Source: Acidimicrobiales bacterium
GTDB lineage: Bacteria > Actinomycetota > Acidimicrobiia > Acidimicrobiales > Aldehydirespiratoraceae
Assembly: GCA_029246685.1 (NCBI GenBank)
Contig: JAQWMR010000016.1
Coordinates: 186,001-250,000 of the forward strand
Direction: 5' to 3'
Length of the DNA: 64,000 nt
The notes under the pieces are model-generated. The model was not told the origin of the DNA. It searched no databases and worked only from the letters and a program-made list of their open reading frames with translations. Position 1 is the stretch's first letter, and each line of letters starts with the position of its first letter. The position numbers were made by a program, and so were the translations under genes. Shown piece by piece: positions 16,093 through 25,243 of the stretch.

Positions 16093-18570
16093 ATGAACCG
16101 GCCCGAGCTGCCCGTTGACGGCGCGCTCGCAGAGATCGGCGACGCGCTCGCGGCCAATCGGACCGTCGTTCTCGAGGCACCCCCTGGGACCGGAAAGACG
16201 ACGCGCGTTCCGCCCTCCCTTCTCGACGCGTCCTGGCTCGGGGATCGGATCATCCTCATGCTCGAGCCCCGACGCGTCGCCGCTCGAGCGTCGGCTTCGC
16301 GCATCGCCCATGAGCTCGGCGAGTCCTTGGGCGAACGAGTCGGGCTCCGGACGAGGTTTGATACGCGTGTTGGGCCGGATGCGAAACTCGAAGTCGTGAC
16401 CGAGGGAGTCCTCACCCGACTTCTGCTCGAGGATCCGAGTCTCGAACACGTTGGCGCGGTGATCTTCGACGAGTTCCACGAACGAAGCATCCATGCCGAC
16501 ACGGCGCTCGCCTTCACCCGAGAGACCCGAGGCGCGCTACGTGATGATCTGCGGCTCGTCCTGATGTCCGCCACCATCGACGCAGCTCGACTTGCAGAAC
16601 AGCTCGGCAACACGGAAGTCATCCGCGTGGACGCGCCGCTGCACCCGGTGGACACCCGCTACCGTCCGCCGACGCCCGGCCGGAGACCTGAGGACGATGT
16701 CGCCGACGCCGTGCTCGAGGTCCTCAACGAAGAAGCAGGCGACGTTCTCGTGTTCCTCGCCGGAGCCGGCGACATCAACCGAACGGGCCGGGCACTCGGC
16801 AGCCGGGTCCCCGCGGGCGTGCGCATCACGCCGCTCCACGGATCTCTACCTCCGCAACAGCAAGACCAGGCGCTTCAGCCCGCGGCCAGCGGGGACCGCA
16901 AAGTGATCCTCTCGACTCCGATCGCCGAAACGAGCGTGACGATCGACGGCGTCCGGATCGTCGTCGACACCGGACGACGCCGTCGACCCGAGTTGGACGT
17001 GGACCGAGGCATGAGCCGACTCCGGACGGTGAACGCCAGCCAGGATGCCACCGACCAACGACGCGGCCGAGCCGGACGCCAAGGACCTGGTCTCTGTGTA
17101 CGACTCTGGCCCGAGATCGATCAGGCCCGACGGCGAACGGACGAGCCTCCAGAGATTCTCACTACCGACCTCACCGCGCTCGCGTTGCAGATCGCAGCGT
17201 GGGGAGCGACCGATGCGCATGAAATCCCATTCATCGACCCGCCCCCGGCGCCCGCGCTCGCTGCCGGTCGCGGTGTCCTCACGGTCCTCGGAGCGATCGA
17301 CGACGACCGCCGATTGACCCCGCATGGACGCGCAATCGCGGATCTCGGAGTGGAGCCCCGCCTCGCTCACATGATGATCCGTGGCGAACAGCTCGGCGCA
17401 GGCGCCACGGCCTGCGACCTGGCGGCCGTCATGGCCGATCGCGACATCCTTACCGGGCGAAGTCGAGCGACGGACCTCCGACTGCGCGTCGAAGCGCTGT
17501 CGAAGGGGACCGAGCGGGTCGACGAGGGGCGCCGACGTCGAGCCCAAGATCTCGCGCGCCGCTGGCGGGCCCGGGTGGGAGTAGCGAACAACCCCATCGA
17601 CGTCGACATGATCGGCGCACTCGTTTCGTTGGCGTTTCCCGATCGCATTGCGCAACGACGTTCCGAAGCCGGGAGCTTCCTGCTCGCGTCCGGCGCCGGA
17701 GTCGCCATGGAGACCGCCGACGGCCTCGCCCGCGAGCCGTACCTCGCCGTGGCTGAGACCGAGGGCGTCGGCGCCGACGCTCGAATCGTCATGGCCGCGC
17801 CGCTCGACCGGGAGGAGATCGAACGACTTCACTCGGACTGCGTAGAGGAGGTCGTCCGCGGTGAGTGGGATCGACGGGCCCGCGATGTCGCGTTCGAACG
17901 ACAGGACCGCCTTGGCGCACTGATACTTCGCCGCGAGTCCGATTCGGACCCCGACAGTGATGCAGTCCGGGAGGCGCTCTTGGCGGGCGTTCGACGCGAG
18001 GGGCTCGGCCTCCTCAAGTGGTCGGAGGCCGACGAACGATGGCGGGCTCGGCTCGACTTTCTCCACTCGACCGATAACGAGTCGTGGCCACCCGTGGATG
18101 ACGAGGCGCTGCTCATCCGGCTCGGAGATTGGCTCGGCCCTGCAATCGGCAACGCTCGACGGCGAGCCGATCTCGAGATGGTCGACCTGAAGTCTGCGGT
18201 CAACAATCTTCTCGACTGGCGCCAAGTGCGCGACGTTGACCGACTCGCTCCAACCCACATCAAGGTGCCGTCCGGGTCGCGAATTCCGATCGACTACATG
18301 GCTGAGGGCGGACCGGTGCTCGCCGTTCGACTCCAGGAGGTATTCGGGCTGACCGACTCCCCCACGGTCGGAGGCGGCGCCGTCGCACTCGTCGTTCATC
18401 TTCTGTCGCCAGCGCACCGGCCTGTGCAAGTAACGACGGATCTCGCGTCGTTCTGGCAGGACGGGTACCAAGAGGTTCGCAAGGAACTCCGGGGTCGGTA
18501 CCCGAAACACGAGTGGCCGGAGGACCCCACCTCAGCACCGGCGACGAGCCGGGCCAAGCGGCGGCGTTAG
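16093..18570 (+). CDS. hrpB: ATP-dependent RNA helicase HrpB
   Basis: 825 residues, typical HrpB length. DEAH-box motifs: Walker A APPGTGKTTRVPP (near 36), DEFH in the DEAH position (IFDEFHERSIH), SAT (LMSATIDA), QRRGRAGRQGPG motif VI, then HA2/ratchet and the HrpB-specific C-terminal domain (LSPAHRPVQVTTDLASFW). HrpB is a non-essential DExH RNA helicase of unclear physiological role. The DEFH variation is common in HrpB. It ends 1 base from the convergent pseudogene frame. Confidence 0.95.
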   Translation: MNRPELPVDGALAEIGDALAANRTVVLEAPPGTGKTTRVPPSLLDASWLGDRIILMLEPRRVAARASASRIAHELGESLGERVGLRTRFDTRVGPDAKLEVVTEGVLTRLLLEDPSLEHVGAVIFDEFHERSIHADTALAFTRETRGALRDDLRLVLMSATIDAARLAEQLGNTEVIRVDAPLHPVDTRYRPPTPGRRPEDDVADAVLEVLNEEAGDVLVFLAGAGDINRTGRALGSRVPAGVRITPLHGSLPPQQQDQALQPAASGDRKVILSTPIAETSVTIDGVRIVVDTGRRRRPELDVDRGMSRLRTVNASQDATDQRRGRAGRQGPGLCVRLWPEIDQARRRTDEPPEILTTDLTALALQIAAWGATDAHEIPFIDPPPAPALAAGRGVLTVLGAIDDDRRLTPHGRAIADLGVEPRLAHMMIRGEQLGAGATACDLAAVMADRDILTGRSRATDLRLRVEALSKGTERVDEGRRRRAQDLARRWRARVGVANNPIDVDMIGALVSLAFPDRIAQRRSEAGSFLLASGAGVAMETADGLAREPYLAVAETEGVGADARIVMAAPLDREEIERLHSDCVEEVVRGEWDRRARDVAFERQDRLGALILRRESDSDPDSDAVREALLAGVRREGLGLLKWSEADERWRARLDFLHSTDNESWPPVDDEALLIRLGDWLGPAIGNARRRADLEMVDLKSAVNNLLDWRQVRDVDRLAPTHIKVPSGSRIPIDYMAEGGPVLAVRLQEVFGLTDSPTVGGGAVALVVHLLSPAHRPVQVTTDLASFWQDGYQEVRKELRGRYPKHEWPEDPTSAPATSRAKRRR

Positions 18571-18571
18571 T

Positions 18572-19477
18572 TCAGCCGGCCGCTCGGCCGGTTATTGGCA
18601 CAACCACCGTCGCCCCTCGCATCTCGGGCGCCGCGAGGGCTGCACTGCCGTCGAGGGATGCTCGGGTGCCCTCGTTCGTCAGCAGCGCAGCGGCTGTCTG
18701 CTGGAGATGCCGATCGTTGACGAGGCTGGTGTCGTCGAGAGCATCGGACAGCGGCACGACGATCAGCTCGGATGGCGCCGAGACGGACATCTCCGGTGCC
18801 GCGCCGCCGGGCGACACCGGCGTGCGCACCATCCGGCCCTCCCGCACGCTGCGCACAGTGCCTGGCGCCCGCTCTGCGCCTACCCCGACCACCCGAGTGC
18901 GAGGCATTCGCTCGTGACACCAGGAACCTGTGCCGTGGGCCAGCGATCCCCGCCCGATCGGAACGAAGACCGCGTCGACGTCCTAGGAGAGATGCTCGAT
19001 CTCTGCCGCGAGGGCGGCGGCTCCCTCGGCGAGTTCGATGTGATCGCCGTCGTCGACGAACAAGGCGTCGACCACAGACGAGTAGCGCTGTGCCTCCGCC
19101 CGAGCCTCGTACGCGTCGTTGCCATCCAGACGCACGATCGTGCCACTGTGGCGAAGGCTCTCCACTTTCGCGGGATCGGCATCGATAGGGCCGAAGAGTT
19201 CGACGTCGATACCGCGGGTCCGGCCTGCGTGTGCCATGGCCACACCGAAGTCGTCGGCATTGGGACAGACGACGCGGTGGACGTCCGGATGGCATTCGAA
19301 CCACCACTCCGCGCCACGACTGGCCACGGTCCCGCTCGGGTTCACCATTTCGACCTTCAGGATCAGCTCGATTCCGAGAAGGCGGCTGAGCGACTCCCTT
19401 CGTTACTGCGGGGCGCGGACGAACGGTCGAGGAATCGCGTTGGCCGCCTGCACCACCCGATCGAGATCGATCGTCAT
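18572..19477 (-). pseudogene. Decayed threonine-dehydratase-like PLP enzyme with two nonsense codons
   Basis: A single frame from ATG 19477 to TGA 18572 encodes a fold-type II PLP enzyme backbone, but is cut by TAA at 19403-19405 and TAG at 18983-18985. Key sites are also altered: the GSFK-x-RGA lysine motif reads GTVASRGA (no Schiff-base Lys), the SxGNHxQG loop reads NADDFGVA, and the glycine-rich phosphate loop reads IGRGSL. Loss of lysine together with stops in the same frame argues for long-standing decay, not sequencing error. Its ATG lies 1 base after the racemase stop (TGAGATG), so it was the second gene of that operon. Confidence 0.8.
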
Positions 19478-19478
19478 C

Positions 19479-20621
19479 TCAGCCGCCGACCGCGCCGTCG
19501 CGTCGCAGGGCGCTGATTTCGTCGTCGTCGAATCCCCATTGGCCGAGCACCGCGTCTGTGTCGGCGCCAACCCAAGCGGGCGAAGGACGAATCTGCCCGG
19601 GCGTTCTCGACAGAATCGGGACGGGAACGACCTCGGTTCCTGTGTCGCCGGCGAAGGTGCCCCGGTCCGCGTGATGGGGGTACACACGGGCCTCGTCGAA
19701 CGAGAGCACCGGTGCCGCGCAACAGTCAGTTCCCTCAAGAATCTCGCACCACTCGTCGCGCGTCTTCTCGAGCATCTTGGCTTGAATGGTCGCCTTCACT
19801 TTCGGCCACCGCTCGCGGTCGTACTGCGCAGGAAGCGTGGACTGATCGACACCGATGGTCTCGAGCATCAACGCATAGAAGTGTGGCTCGATGGGTGCGA
19901 TCGACATGTACCCCCCGTCAGCGCATTCGTAGATGGCATAGAACGGTGAGCCACCGTCGAAGAGGTTCGTGCCGAGATCGGTGGTGTGCACGCCACTCGC
20001 CTGCATGCCGTAGAAGACACTGGCGAGGGACGCGACGCCATCGGTCATCGCGGCGTCGACCACCTGGCCCTTGCCGGACTGCTTGGCCTCCCAGAGCGCA
20101 CAGACCACGCCGAACGCCATGGTGAGACCGCCGCCGGCGAAGTCGCCGAGAAGCTGCATGACGGGGACCGGTGATCCACCGGCCGGGCCGACGGATCCGA
20201 TGACGCCGGTGATGGCTTCGTAGTTGAGCGAGTGTCCAGCGCTGGGCGCGAGCGCTCCGGTTTGGCCCCAGCCTGTGAGCCGGCCATACACCATCGCGGG
20301 GTTGCGGCTCAGCACATCATCGGGACCCACGCCAAGCCGCTCAGCCACCCCAGGACGGAACGCCTCGAGGAAGATGTCGGCGTCCGCAGCCAGGCGGAGC
20401 ACCGTCTCGACACCGGCCGGGTTCTTCAGATCGACGGCAATCGAGCGCCGGCCACGGTCCCAGGGGGAATAGTCCCGGGCCGTCTTGACGTCCGGCACTT
20501 CGGCGAGCCGATCAACTCGGATGACCTCGGCACCCATGTCCGCAAGCTTCAGCGTGCCGAACGGCAGCGCGCCAAGGCCCGCCAGCTCGATCACCTTCAC
20601 GCCAGCCAGGGGCCCGGCCAT
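19479..20621 (-). CDS. mcr: Alpha-methylacyl-CoA racemase (CaiB/BaiF family, Mcr type)
   Basis: 380 residues. Matches mycobacterial Mcr and human AMACR: MAGPLAGVKVIELAG start, GRLTGWGQTGALAPSAGH with catalytic His, GDFAGGGL with catalytic Asp, KGQVVDAAMTDG, and YECADGGYMSIAPIEPHFY with catalytic Glu. It epimerises 2-methylacyl-CoA esters, needed for beta-oxidation of branched-chain or sterol side-chain acids. ATG 20621 preferred over the GTG two codons upstream because GGAGG lies 7 bases before it. Confidence 0.92.
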   Translation of the reverse strand: MAGPLAGVKVIELAGLGALPFGTLKLADMGAEVIRVDRLAEVPDVKTARDYSPWDRGRRSIAVDLKNPAGVETVLRLAADADIFLEAFRPGVAERLGVGPDDVLSRNPAMVYGRLTGWGQTGALAPSAGHSLNYEAITGVIGSVGPAGGSPVPVMQLLGDFAGGGLTMAFGVVCALWEAKQSGKGQVVDAAMTDGVASLASVFYGMQASGVHTTDLGTNLFDGGSPFYAIYECADGGYMSIAPIEPHFYALMLETIGVDQSTLPAQYDRERWPKVKATIQAKMLEKTRDEWCEILEGTDCCAAPVLSFDEARVYPHHADRGTFAGDTGTEVVPVPILSRTPGQIRPSPAWVGADTDAVLGQWGFDDDEISALRRDGAVGG

Positions 20622-20682
20622 ATCCACACCTCCAACGCCTGCCCGAAGTTAGTCGGAGCCGGCAGGGAGGTCCGCCACCCGA

Positions 20683-21117
20683 TCAGCCGGCGAGCAGCTC
20701 CTGCCACCTGGGCTCTTCGACGTCTCGCACGAAGTCTCGGAACCACTGGACCGCGACGTGAAGTTGGTCGACCGACGCAGCAGCAGTGAATATCGTGCTG
20801 TCACACCAGCCCTGCACCCGCGAGCCATCCCCGAGATCCTCGACCCATGGTTCGGCGCGATTGCCTTCGAGCGAGGTGTCGCGCAGATCGATGGTCAGCC
20901 ACCAACCCGGGCCATCCACCGCCTCGATGACGATGCCGTCGCCGACATCGGGCCCCTCAGGTGTCGTGTCCGCAGAGGTGAACCCCATGGCGGCATCGAT
21001 GCCCGCCTCGCGAGTCATGCCCGTCAACGCGGTCAACTCGCCGTCTGATCCTCCGAAACCGGTGCGACACAGAAGATGCGCCGCGTCCTGTCGCGACATC
21101 GTGTCCGACGCCGGCAT
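20683..21117 (-). CDS. Chimeric small protein: DUF1800-like head joined to unknown domain
   Basis: 144 residues. The first ~40 (SRQDAAHLLCRTGFGG, REAGIDAAMGF) look like the start of a DUF1800 protein (HLLxRxGFG... A.VDxLL), normally 400-600 residues long. Instead of the rest of DUF1800, an unrelated acidic domain follows (WWLTIDLRDTSLEGN, VQGWCDSTIFTAAA, WFRDFVRDVEEPRWQELL). It could be a deletion fusion still expressed as a small protein. AAAGG 5 bases before ATG is a possible SD. The downstream 55 bases to the racemase hold no gene. Confidence 0.6.
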   Translation of the reverse strand: MPASDTMSRQDAAHLLCRTGFGGSDGELTALTGMTREAGIDAAMGFTSADTTPEGPDVGDGIVIEAVDGPGWWLTIDLRDTSLEGNRAEPWVEDLGDGSRVQGWCDSTIFTAAASVDQLHVAVQWFRDFVRDVEEPRWQELLAG

Positions 21118-21233
21118 GACAACCTTTCTCCACCCGCATGAACCAAAGGCATGTGCCTTACCGGTTCTTTCGGCCCAAAGTGCCGCGCTTGAAAGGTAAT
21201 ACGGCCCAGAACTGAGGTGGGGTCGCGGTCGGG

Positions 21234-21983
21234 TCAGGCGACCGAGACGCCGAGCAACGACCCGATGAGGTACGTCGCGGTGCAGGCGCCAGCGGCAACC
21301 AGAACCTGCCGCATCGCAGTGCGGATCTTGGAGCGTTCGGTGAACGCCGCGATCCCGGCGCCGACGAAGGCGGCCGCCACCGTGCCGAGAACCACGGAGC
21401 CGATCACGGCGCCGCTCCCGTCCGCAAAGAACCACGGGAGCAACGGCACGATCGCTCCAACGGCGAATGCCCAGAACGATGCCGTCGCGACACGCAACGG
21501 GCTTCCCGCCCCAGCCGGGTCCACGCCCAACTCTTCGCGGGCGTGGACGTCGAGGGCGATCTCCGGGTCCGCCATGATCTCCTCGGCGAGCTCGTCGGCC
21601 GTTTCCGGTTTGAGACCTCGCTCGCGGTAGATCGCTGCGAGTTCGCGCCTCTCCGCCGCGGGGTTCTCGGCTAGCGAACGGCGCTCGATCTCGAGCTCTC
21701 GCTCGACGAGCTCGCTCTGGGCGCGCACCGACACCCACTCCCCTGCAGCCATGGAGACCGCTCCGGCCAAGAGCCCGCTGATACCTGCGAGCCGCACGAG
21801 CGAACCGTCAGTGCTCGCGCCGGCGATGCCGAGGATCAACGCGACGTTGGACACGAGCCCGTCACTAACCCCGAAGACGGCCGCACGCGCTTCGCCGCCC
21901 TGCACATCGCGGTGGCGGTGCACCATGTGGGCGTGGGCGTGGTCGTGCTCGTGTTCGTCGGCCATCGTCATGCAGTGTTCCAA
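21234..21983 (-). CDS. VIT1/CCC1-family Fe2+/Mn2+ transporter
   Basis: 249 residues. A His-rich N-terminus (EHEHDHAHAHMVHRHRD) precedes GVSDGLVSNVALILGIAGA, the VIT1 signature, then VSMAAGEWVSVRAQSELVERE, a cytosolic metal-binding helical hairpin (about 100-150, many Glu) and three C-terminal membrane helices (FWAFAVGAIVPLLPWFF; GSVVLGTVAAAFVGAGIAAF; LVAAGACTATYLIGSLLG). Exports or sequesters ferrous iron or manganese across the cytoplasmic membrane. Start uncertain among ATGs at 21983, 21971 and 21965. The 116 bases before its 3' neighbour (21118-21233) are relatively AT-rich and hold no gene. Confidence 0.9.
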   Translation of the reverse strand: MEHCMTMADEHEHDHAHAHMVHRHRDVQGGEARAAVFGVSDGLVSNVALILGIAGASTDGSLVRLAGISGLLAGAVSMAAGEWVSVRAQSELVERELEIERRSLAENPAAERRELAAIYRERGLKPETADELAEEIMADPEIALDVHAREELGVDPAGAGSPLRVATASFWAFAVGAIVPLLPWFFADGSGAVIGSVVLGTVAAAFVGAGIAAFTERSKIRTAMRQVLVAAGACTATYLIGSLLGVSVA

Positions 21984-22016
21984 AACCGCGGCCGTTGTGC
22001 TGTGTCTTGCTCGAGG

Positions 22017-24344
22017 TCAGAAGACCGGGACGGTTCCGATCTCGCCGGCCGCTTCGAGCGCGGCGATCTCCGCAGCGTCGAGACCGAGCTCCCGGAGCAC
22101 CTCGTGGTTGTGTTGCCCGAGGGTCGGCGTCGGCGTGCGCACCCACCGATCGACCCCGCGAATCCGATACGGCTGGCCAGGCATCAGGTGAGTACCAACG
22201 GCGGGGTGGGCGACCTCCTCGTAGAACCCGCGCGCTTCGAACTGCGGATGGAACCGGAGCATCCCGTGGTTGCGGCATTCAAGTGCGGGGACTCCGGCGG
22301 CAACGAGCGCCGCCGCCGCATCCAGCACTGGACGATCCGCCACCCACGCCGCGATCGATTCGTCTATCGCGTCGTGACGCTCAACGCGGGCAGCTACGTC
22401 TGGCGCGGAATCGGCGTCGACACCGATCAGCGAGGCGAGCGCAGCCCATTGCGCGTCGGTCTCGACTGACACGGCGAGCCATTCCTCGGTGCCGCCCGCT
22501 GGATACACGCCCTGCGGAGCGGCGAACCGGCTGCGGTTGCCAAGTCGCTCGAGGGCCACACCGTTGGCCGTCCACTCCACGATCATTTCCGCCGAGCAGT
22601 TGATCGCGGCCTCGACCATCGGCGACTCGACGAACACGCCCTCGCCGGTCACGTCGCGTGTGCGGAGGCCGAGGAGCGCAGCAAAGGCGCCATGCATGCC
22701 GGCGATCGGGTCGCACGGGCCCCGCATGATCCGAGGCTGATCATCGGGATGGCCGGTGAGCCATGCCATGCCAGACATCTGCTCCATCGTCTGCGCGAAC
22801 CCGACTCGCTCGCGCCACGGCCCGTCGAGCCCGAAGGCGGGCATGCGCACCATGACCGCTCGGGGATTGCGCGCGTGGATCGCATCCCACCCGAGCCCGA
22901 ACTGCTCGACAACGCGGGGGCTGAAGTTCTCGACAACGAGGTCGACGTGGTCGACGAGTCGCATCACGAGGTCTCGTCCGATCTCGGAGGTGAGGTCGAG
23001 CGTGATCCCGCGTTTGTCGCTGTTGGCCGCCACGAACATGTGGCCCCACTCCCACCAATTGTCCGCACCGAACATCATCCCCGTGAGCCGCATCCCGTCC
23101 GGGCGGGTGACGGACTCGACGTGGAGCACATCGGCGCCGAGCGCGGCGAGCGCCTGCGTGGAGGAAGGTCCAGCCCACCAACTGGTCAGATCAAGCACGC
23201 GGACGCCTGCCAGCGGTCGGTCGGCGGGGTCGGACGAACCACTCGTGGCCACGGCCGCATCCGGCGCCGAGATCGCAGCGAGGTCGGACCCGCCGACTGA
23301 TGGAACCGGCCCCGGACGTGGCGGGCGCTCACCGTCGAGCAGTCGGGGCGGACGCGGCGCCGCGAATCCGCCAGGATGATCGCCGAAGAACTCCCGGGCA
23401 ACGAGATGCGGCTCCGACAAGACGCCGGCCCCGTCGTTCACCCGAGCGACCGGAACCCGCAGCTCGCTCGCGCTGGAAAGGATCTCGTCCACGGTGTGCG
23501 TCATGGTCCACTCCCTCACGATGGCGTTCCACTCATCGAGCCGTGACGTGCGCTCCCGAAGGTCACCCCATTCCGACTCCATCAGGTCCGGGCGCTCCAT
23601 CATCAGACAGAACCCTTGGAACTGCGCCCGAGTGTTAGTGTTGAACCCGACCCAGCCGTCAAGCGCGGGTTCAATCGATGGTGCTTCGACGCTGCGCAAG
23701 GGTGCTTCCTGGCGCTTGCTCATCTGCACGGCCAGGTCGCTGAACGTTGACGCGGCAATCGATGTCGCCTCCGCCATCGAGACATCGACGACATCCCCGA
23801 CGCCGCACCGCCGAGCGCGATCGATCGCAGCGAGCGTGGGTGGGCCGGCATAGCTCGCTGCGGTCCACTCGAAGATGTCGCCGCCTGCCGCGAACGGAAC
23901 GTGGGTGATGTGGCCCCGACACAGAACGGACCCGGTGTCGGCCTGGAGCAGGAACTCATTCGGAGTCGCCGAGGCCCACGGGCCGGCCAGTCCGTACGGA
24001 CGGATCGACGAGATCACGAGGCCCGGATGACGTTCGGCGAGCGACTCGACCGCGGCAGGCGACGTTGCCGCGTCCACGATGACGAGCGCCGCGTCAGCCA
24101 CCAACTCCTCGACGAGCTCATCGCCAAGCTCCCCGACCACGGAGTGGGTCCCGGCGGCGAGAAACGCGAAGAGAGGCCCGCTCTCGCCTTCGCTGACCGC
24201 CACCGCCGAGCGACGCCGCAGCGCCACACCCTCGGCGGGCTCCACCCGCACTACCTGCGCGCCTGCGTCGACCATGAGCTTCGCTAGGTAGGCGCCGGCG
24301 ATGCCGTGCGAGAGATCGATGACTCGAATATCCGAGAGGGTCAC
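22017..24344 (-). CDS. Tandem CaiB/BaiF CoA-transferase (two fused family III domains)
   Basis: 775 residues. Domain 1 (about 1-370) starts LSDIRVIDLSHGIAGAYLAK and domain 2 (about 376-775) starts LAGVRVLDLTSWWAGPSS; each carries the family III GADxxxVE turn (DAGAQVVRVEP; LGADVLHVES). Domain 2 has the catalytic Asp in GPCDPIAGMHGAFAAL followed by GEGVFVESPMVEA; domain 1 has GGDIFEWTAAS at the equivalent site. Family III enzymes move CoA between carboxylic acids, and a fused tandem mimics the usual interlocked dimer. GTG 24344 chosen because it directly precedes the domain. Role probably in acyl-CoA activation or racemisation. Confidence 0.87.
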   Translation of the reverse strand: MTLSDIRVIDLSHGIAGAYLAKLMVDAGAQVVRVEPAEGVALRRRSAVAVSEGESGPLFAFLAAGTHSVVGELGDELVEELVADAALVIVDAATSPAAVESLAERHPGLVISSIRPYGLAGPWASATPNEFLLQADTGSVLCRGHITHVPFAAGGDIFEWTAASYAGPPTLAAIDRARRCGVGDVVDVSMAEATSIAASTFSDLAVQMSKRQEAPLRSVEAPSIEPALDGWVGFNTNTRAQFQGFCLMMERPDLMESEWGDLRERTSRLDEWNAIVREWTMTHTVDEILSSASELRVPVARVNDGAGVLSEPHLVAREFFGDHPGGFAAPRPPRLLDGERPPRPGPVPSVGGSDLAAISAPDAAVATSGSSDPADRPLAGVRVLDLTSWWAGPSSTQALAALGADVLHVESVTRPDGMRLTGMMFGADNWWEWGHMFVAANSDKRGITLDLTSEIGRDLVMRLVDHVDLVVENFSPRVVEQFGLGWDAIHARNPRAVMVRMPAFGLDGPWRERVGFAQTMEQMSGMAWLTGHPDDQPRIMRGPCDPIAGMHGAFAALLGLRTRDVTGEGVFVESPMVEAAINCSAEMIVEWTANGVALERLGNRSRFAAPQGVYPAGGTEEWLAVSVETDAQWAALASLIGVDADSAPDVAARVERHDAIDESIAAWVADRPVLDAAAALVAAGVPALECRNHGMLRFHPQFEARGFYEEVAHPAVGTHLMPGQPYRIRGVDRWVRTPTPTLGQHNHEVLRELGLDAAEIAALEAAGEIGTVPVF

Positions 24345-24439
24345 GGCGCCAACTTCATCAGGCGCGGTGCCCGACCGCCAACTACCGGCGGAAAGGAATT
24401 CGAGCGCCCCGTGCAGACCGCTCTGATAGACCCCAAGAG

Positions 24440-25243
24440 GTGCCCGTCCGAATGATCGCAACCGACCTCGACGGCACGCTCTTCGATGTCGACCACCGTC
24501 CAGCACCCCGCACTGTGGCCGCGGTGAACGCGGCAGTCGATGCCGGCATCCACGTCGCTGCCGCCACCGGACGAAGCTGGTTCCAGGGCATGGACCTCGC
24601 CACGTCCACAGGAGCCCGGCTCCACCACTTCATCGGGTCGAACGGCGGACACCGGGTCAACGCGCAGACGCGCGAGCTCGAGGAGCGCCTCGTGTTTCGC
24701 CCGGAGATCGTCGAAGGAGTCATCGACGTCGTGAACGCTGCGTTTGACGGGTGCGGCTTCGGCTGGGAGCTGTCCGATGACATGGCGTGGGACGAACGAT
24801 TCGTCGAGTTCACGCCGTTCAGCATCGACGGAAAGACCCGCCACGGAAGTCCGAGGCCCACCGATCGCTTCGACGAGGTCGGGAAGATGTTCGTCGCCCA
24901 CCCCACGCTCGGAAAGCTCGATCTCGTCGCCGCAGTGGACCCGATCGTGCCGGAGGAGGTGAACGTGACCACCTCCGGCGTCGCGTTCGTGGAGCTGACC
25001 CCACCAGGCGCCGACAAGGGAACCGCCGTCGCCCGGCTTGCCGATCAGCTCGGAATCGCCTCCTCAGACGTACTCGCGTTCGGTGACAATCAGAACGACC
25101 TGACACTCTTCGACTGGGCGGGCCGCAGTGTCGCCATGGGCAACGCCCTCGACATGGTGAAGGACGTGGCCGACGAGATAACCGAGACCAATGTGGACTG
25201 CGGTGTCGCGCTCGTGATCGAGGAGCTGCTCAGCGGCTTGTGA
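24440..25243 (+). CDS. HAD-superfamily Cof-type phosphatase
   Basis: 267 residues. Motif I DLDGTLFDVD at residues 9-18, motif II in HVAAATGRSW, a C2 cap in the middle, Lys in GADKGTAVARL and motif IV GDNQNDLTLF. Cof/IIB phosphatases act on sugar phosphates or nucleotide-type substrates; specificity is unknown. Starts at a GTG directly before MIATDLDGT (an in-frame ATG follows four codons later). Its 3' end overlaps the convergent pectate-lyase-like gene by 14 bases. The 95-base divergent gap upstream shows no clear box. Confidence 0.85.
   Translation: MPVRMIATDLDGTLFDVDHRPAPRTVAAVNAAVDAGIHVAAATGRSWFQGMDLATSTGARLHHFIGSNGGHRVNAQTRELEERLVFRPEIVEGVIDVVNAAFDGCGFGWELSDDMAWDERFVEFTPFSIDGKTRHGSPRPTDRFDEVGKMFVAHPTLGKLDLVAAVDPIVPEEVNVTTSGVAFVELTPPGADKGTAVARLADQLGIASSDVLAFGDNQNDLTLFDWAGRSVAMGNALDMVKDVADEITETNVDCGVALVIEELLSGL

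Noticed and set aside
18983..19405. Recoding (pyrrolysine or suppressor tRNA) to explain the stops in the PLP frame
   Set aside because: One stop is TAA and the other TAG, and active-site residues are also lost; decay is simpler.
22017..24344. Two separate CaiB genes
   Set aside because: The frame is continuous through a Pro/Ala-rich linker with no stop or start between the domains.
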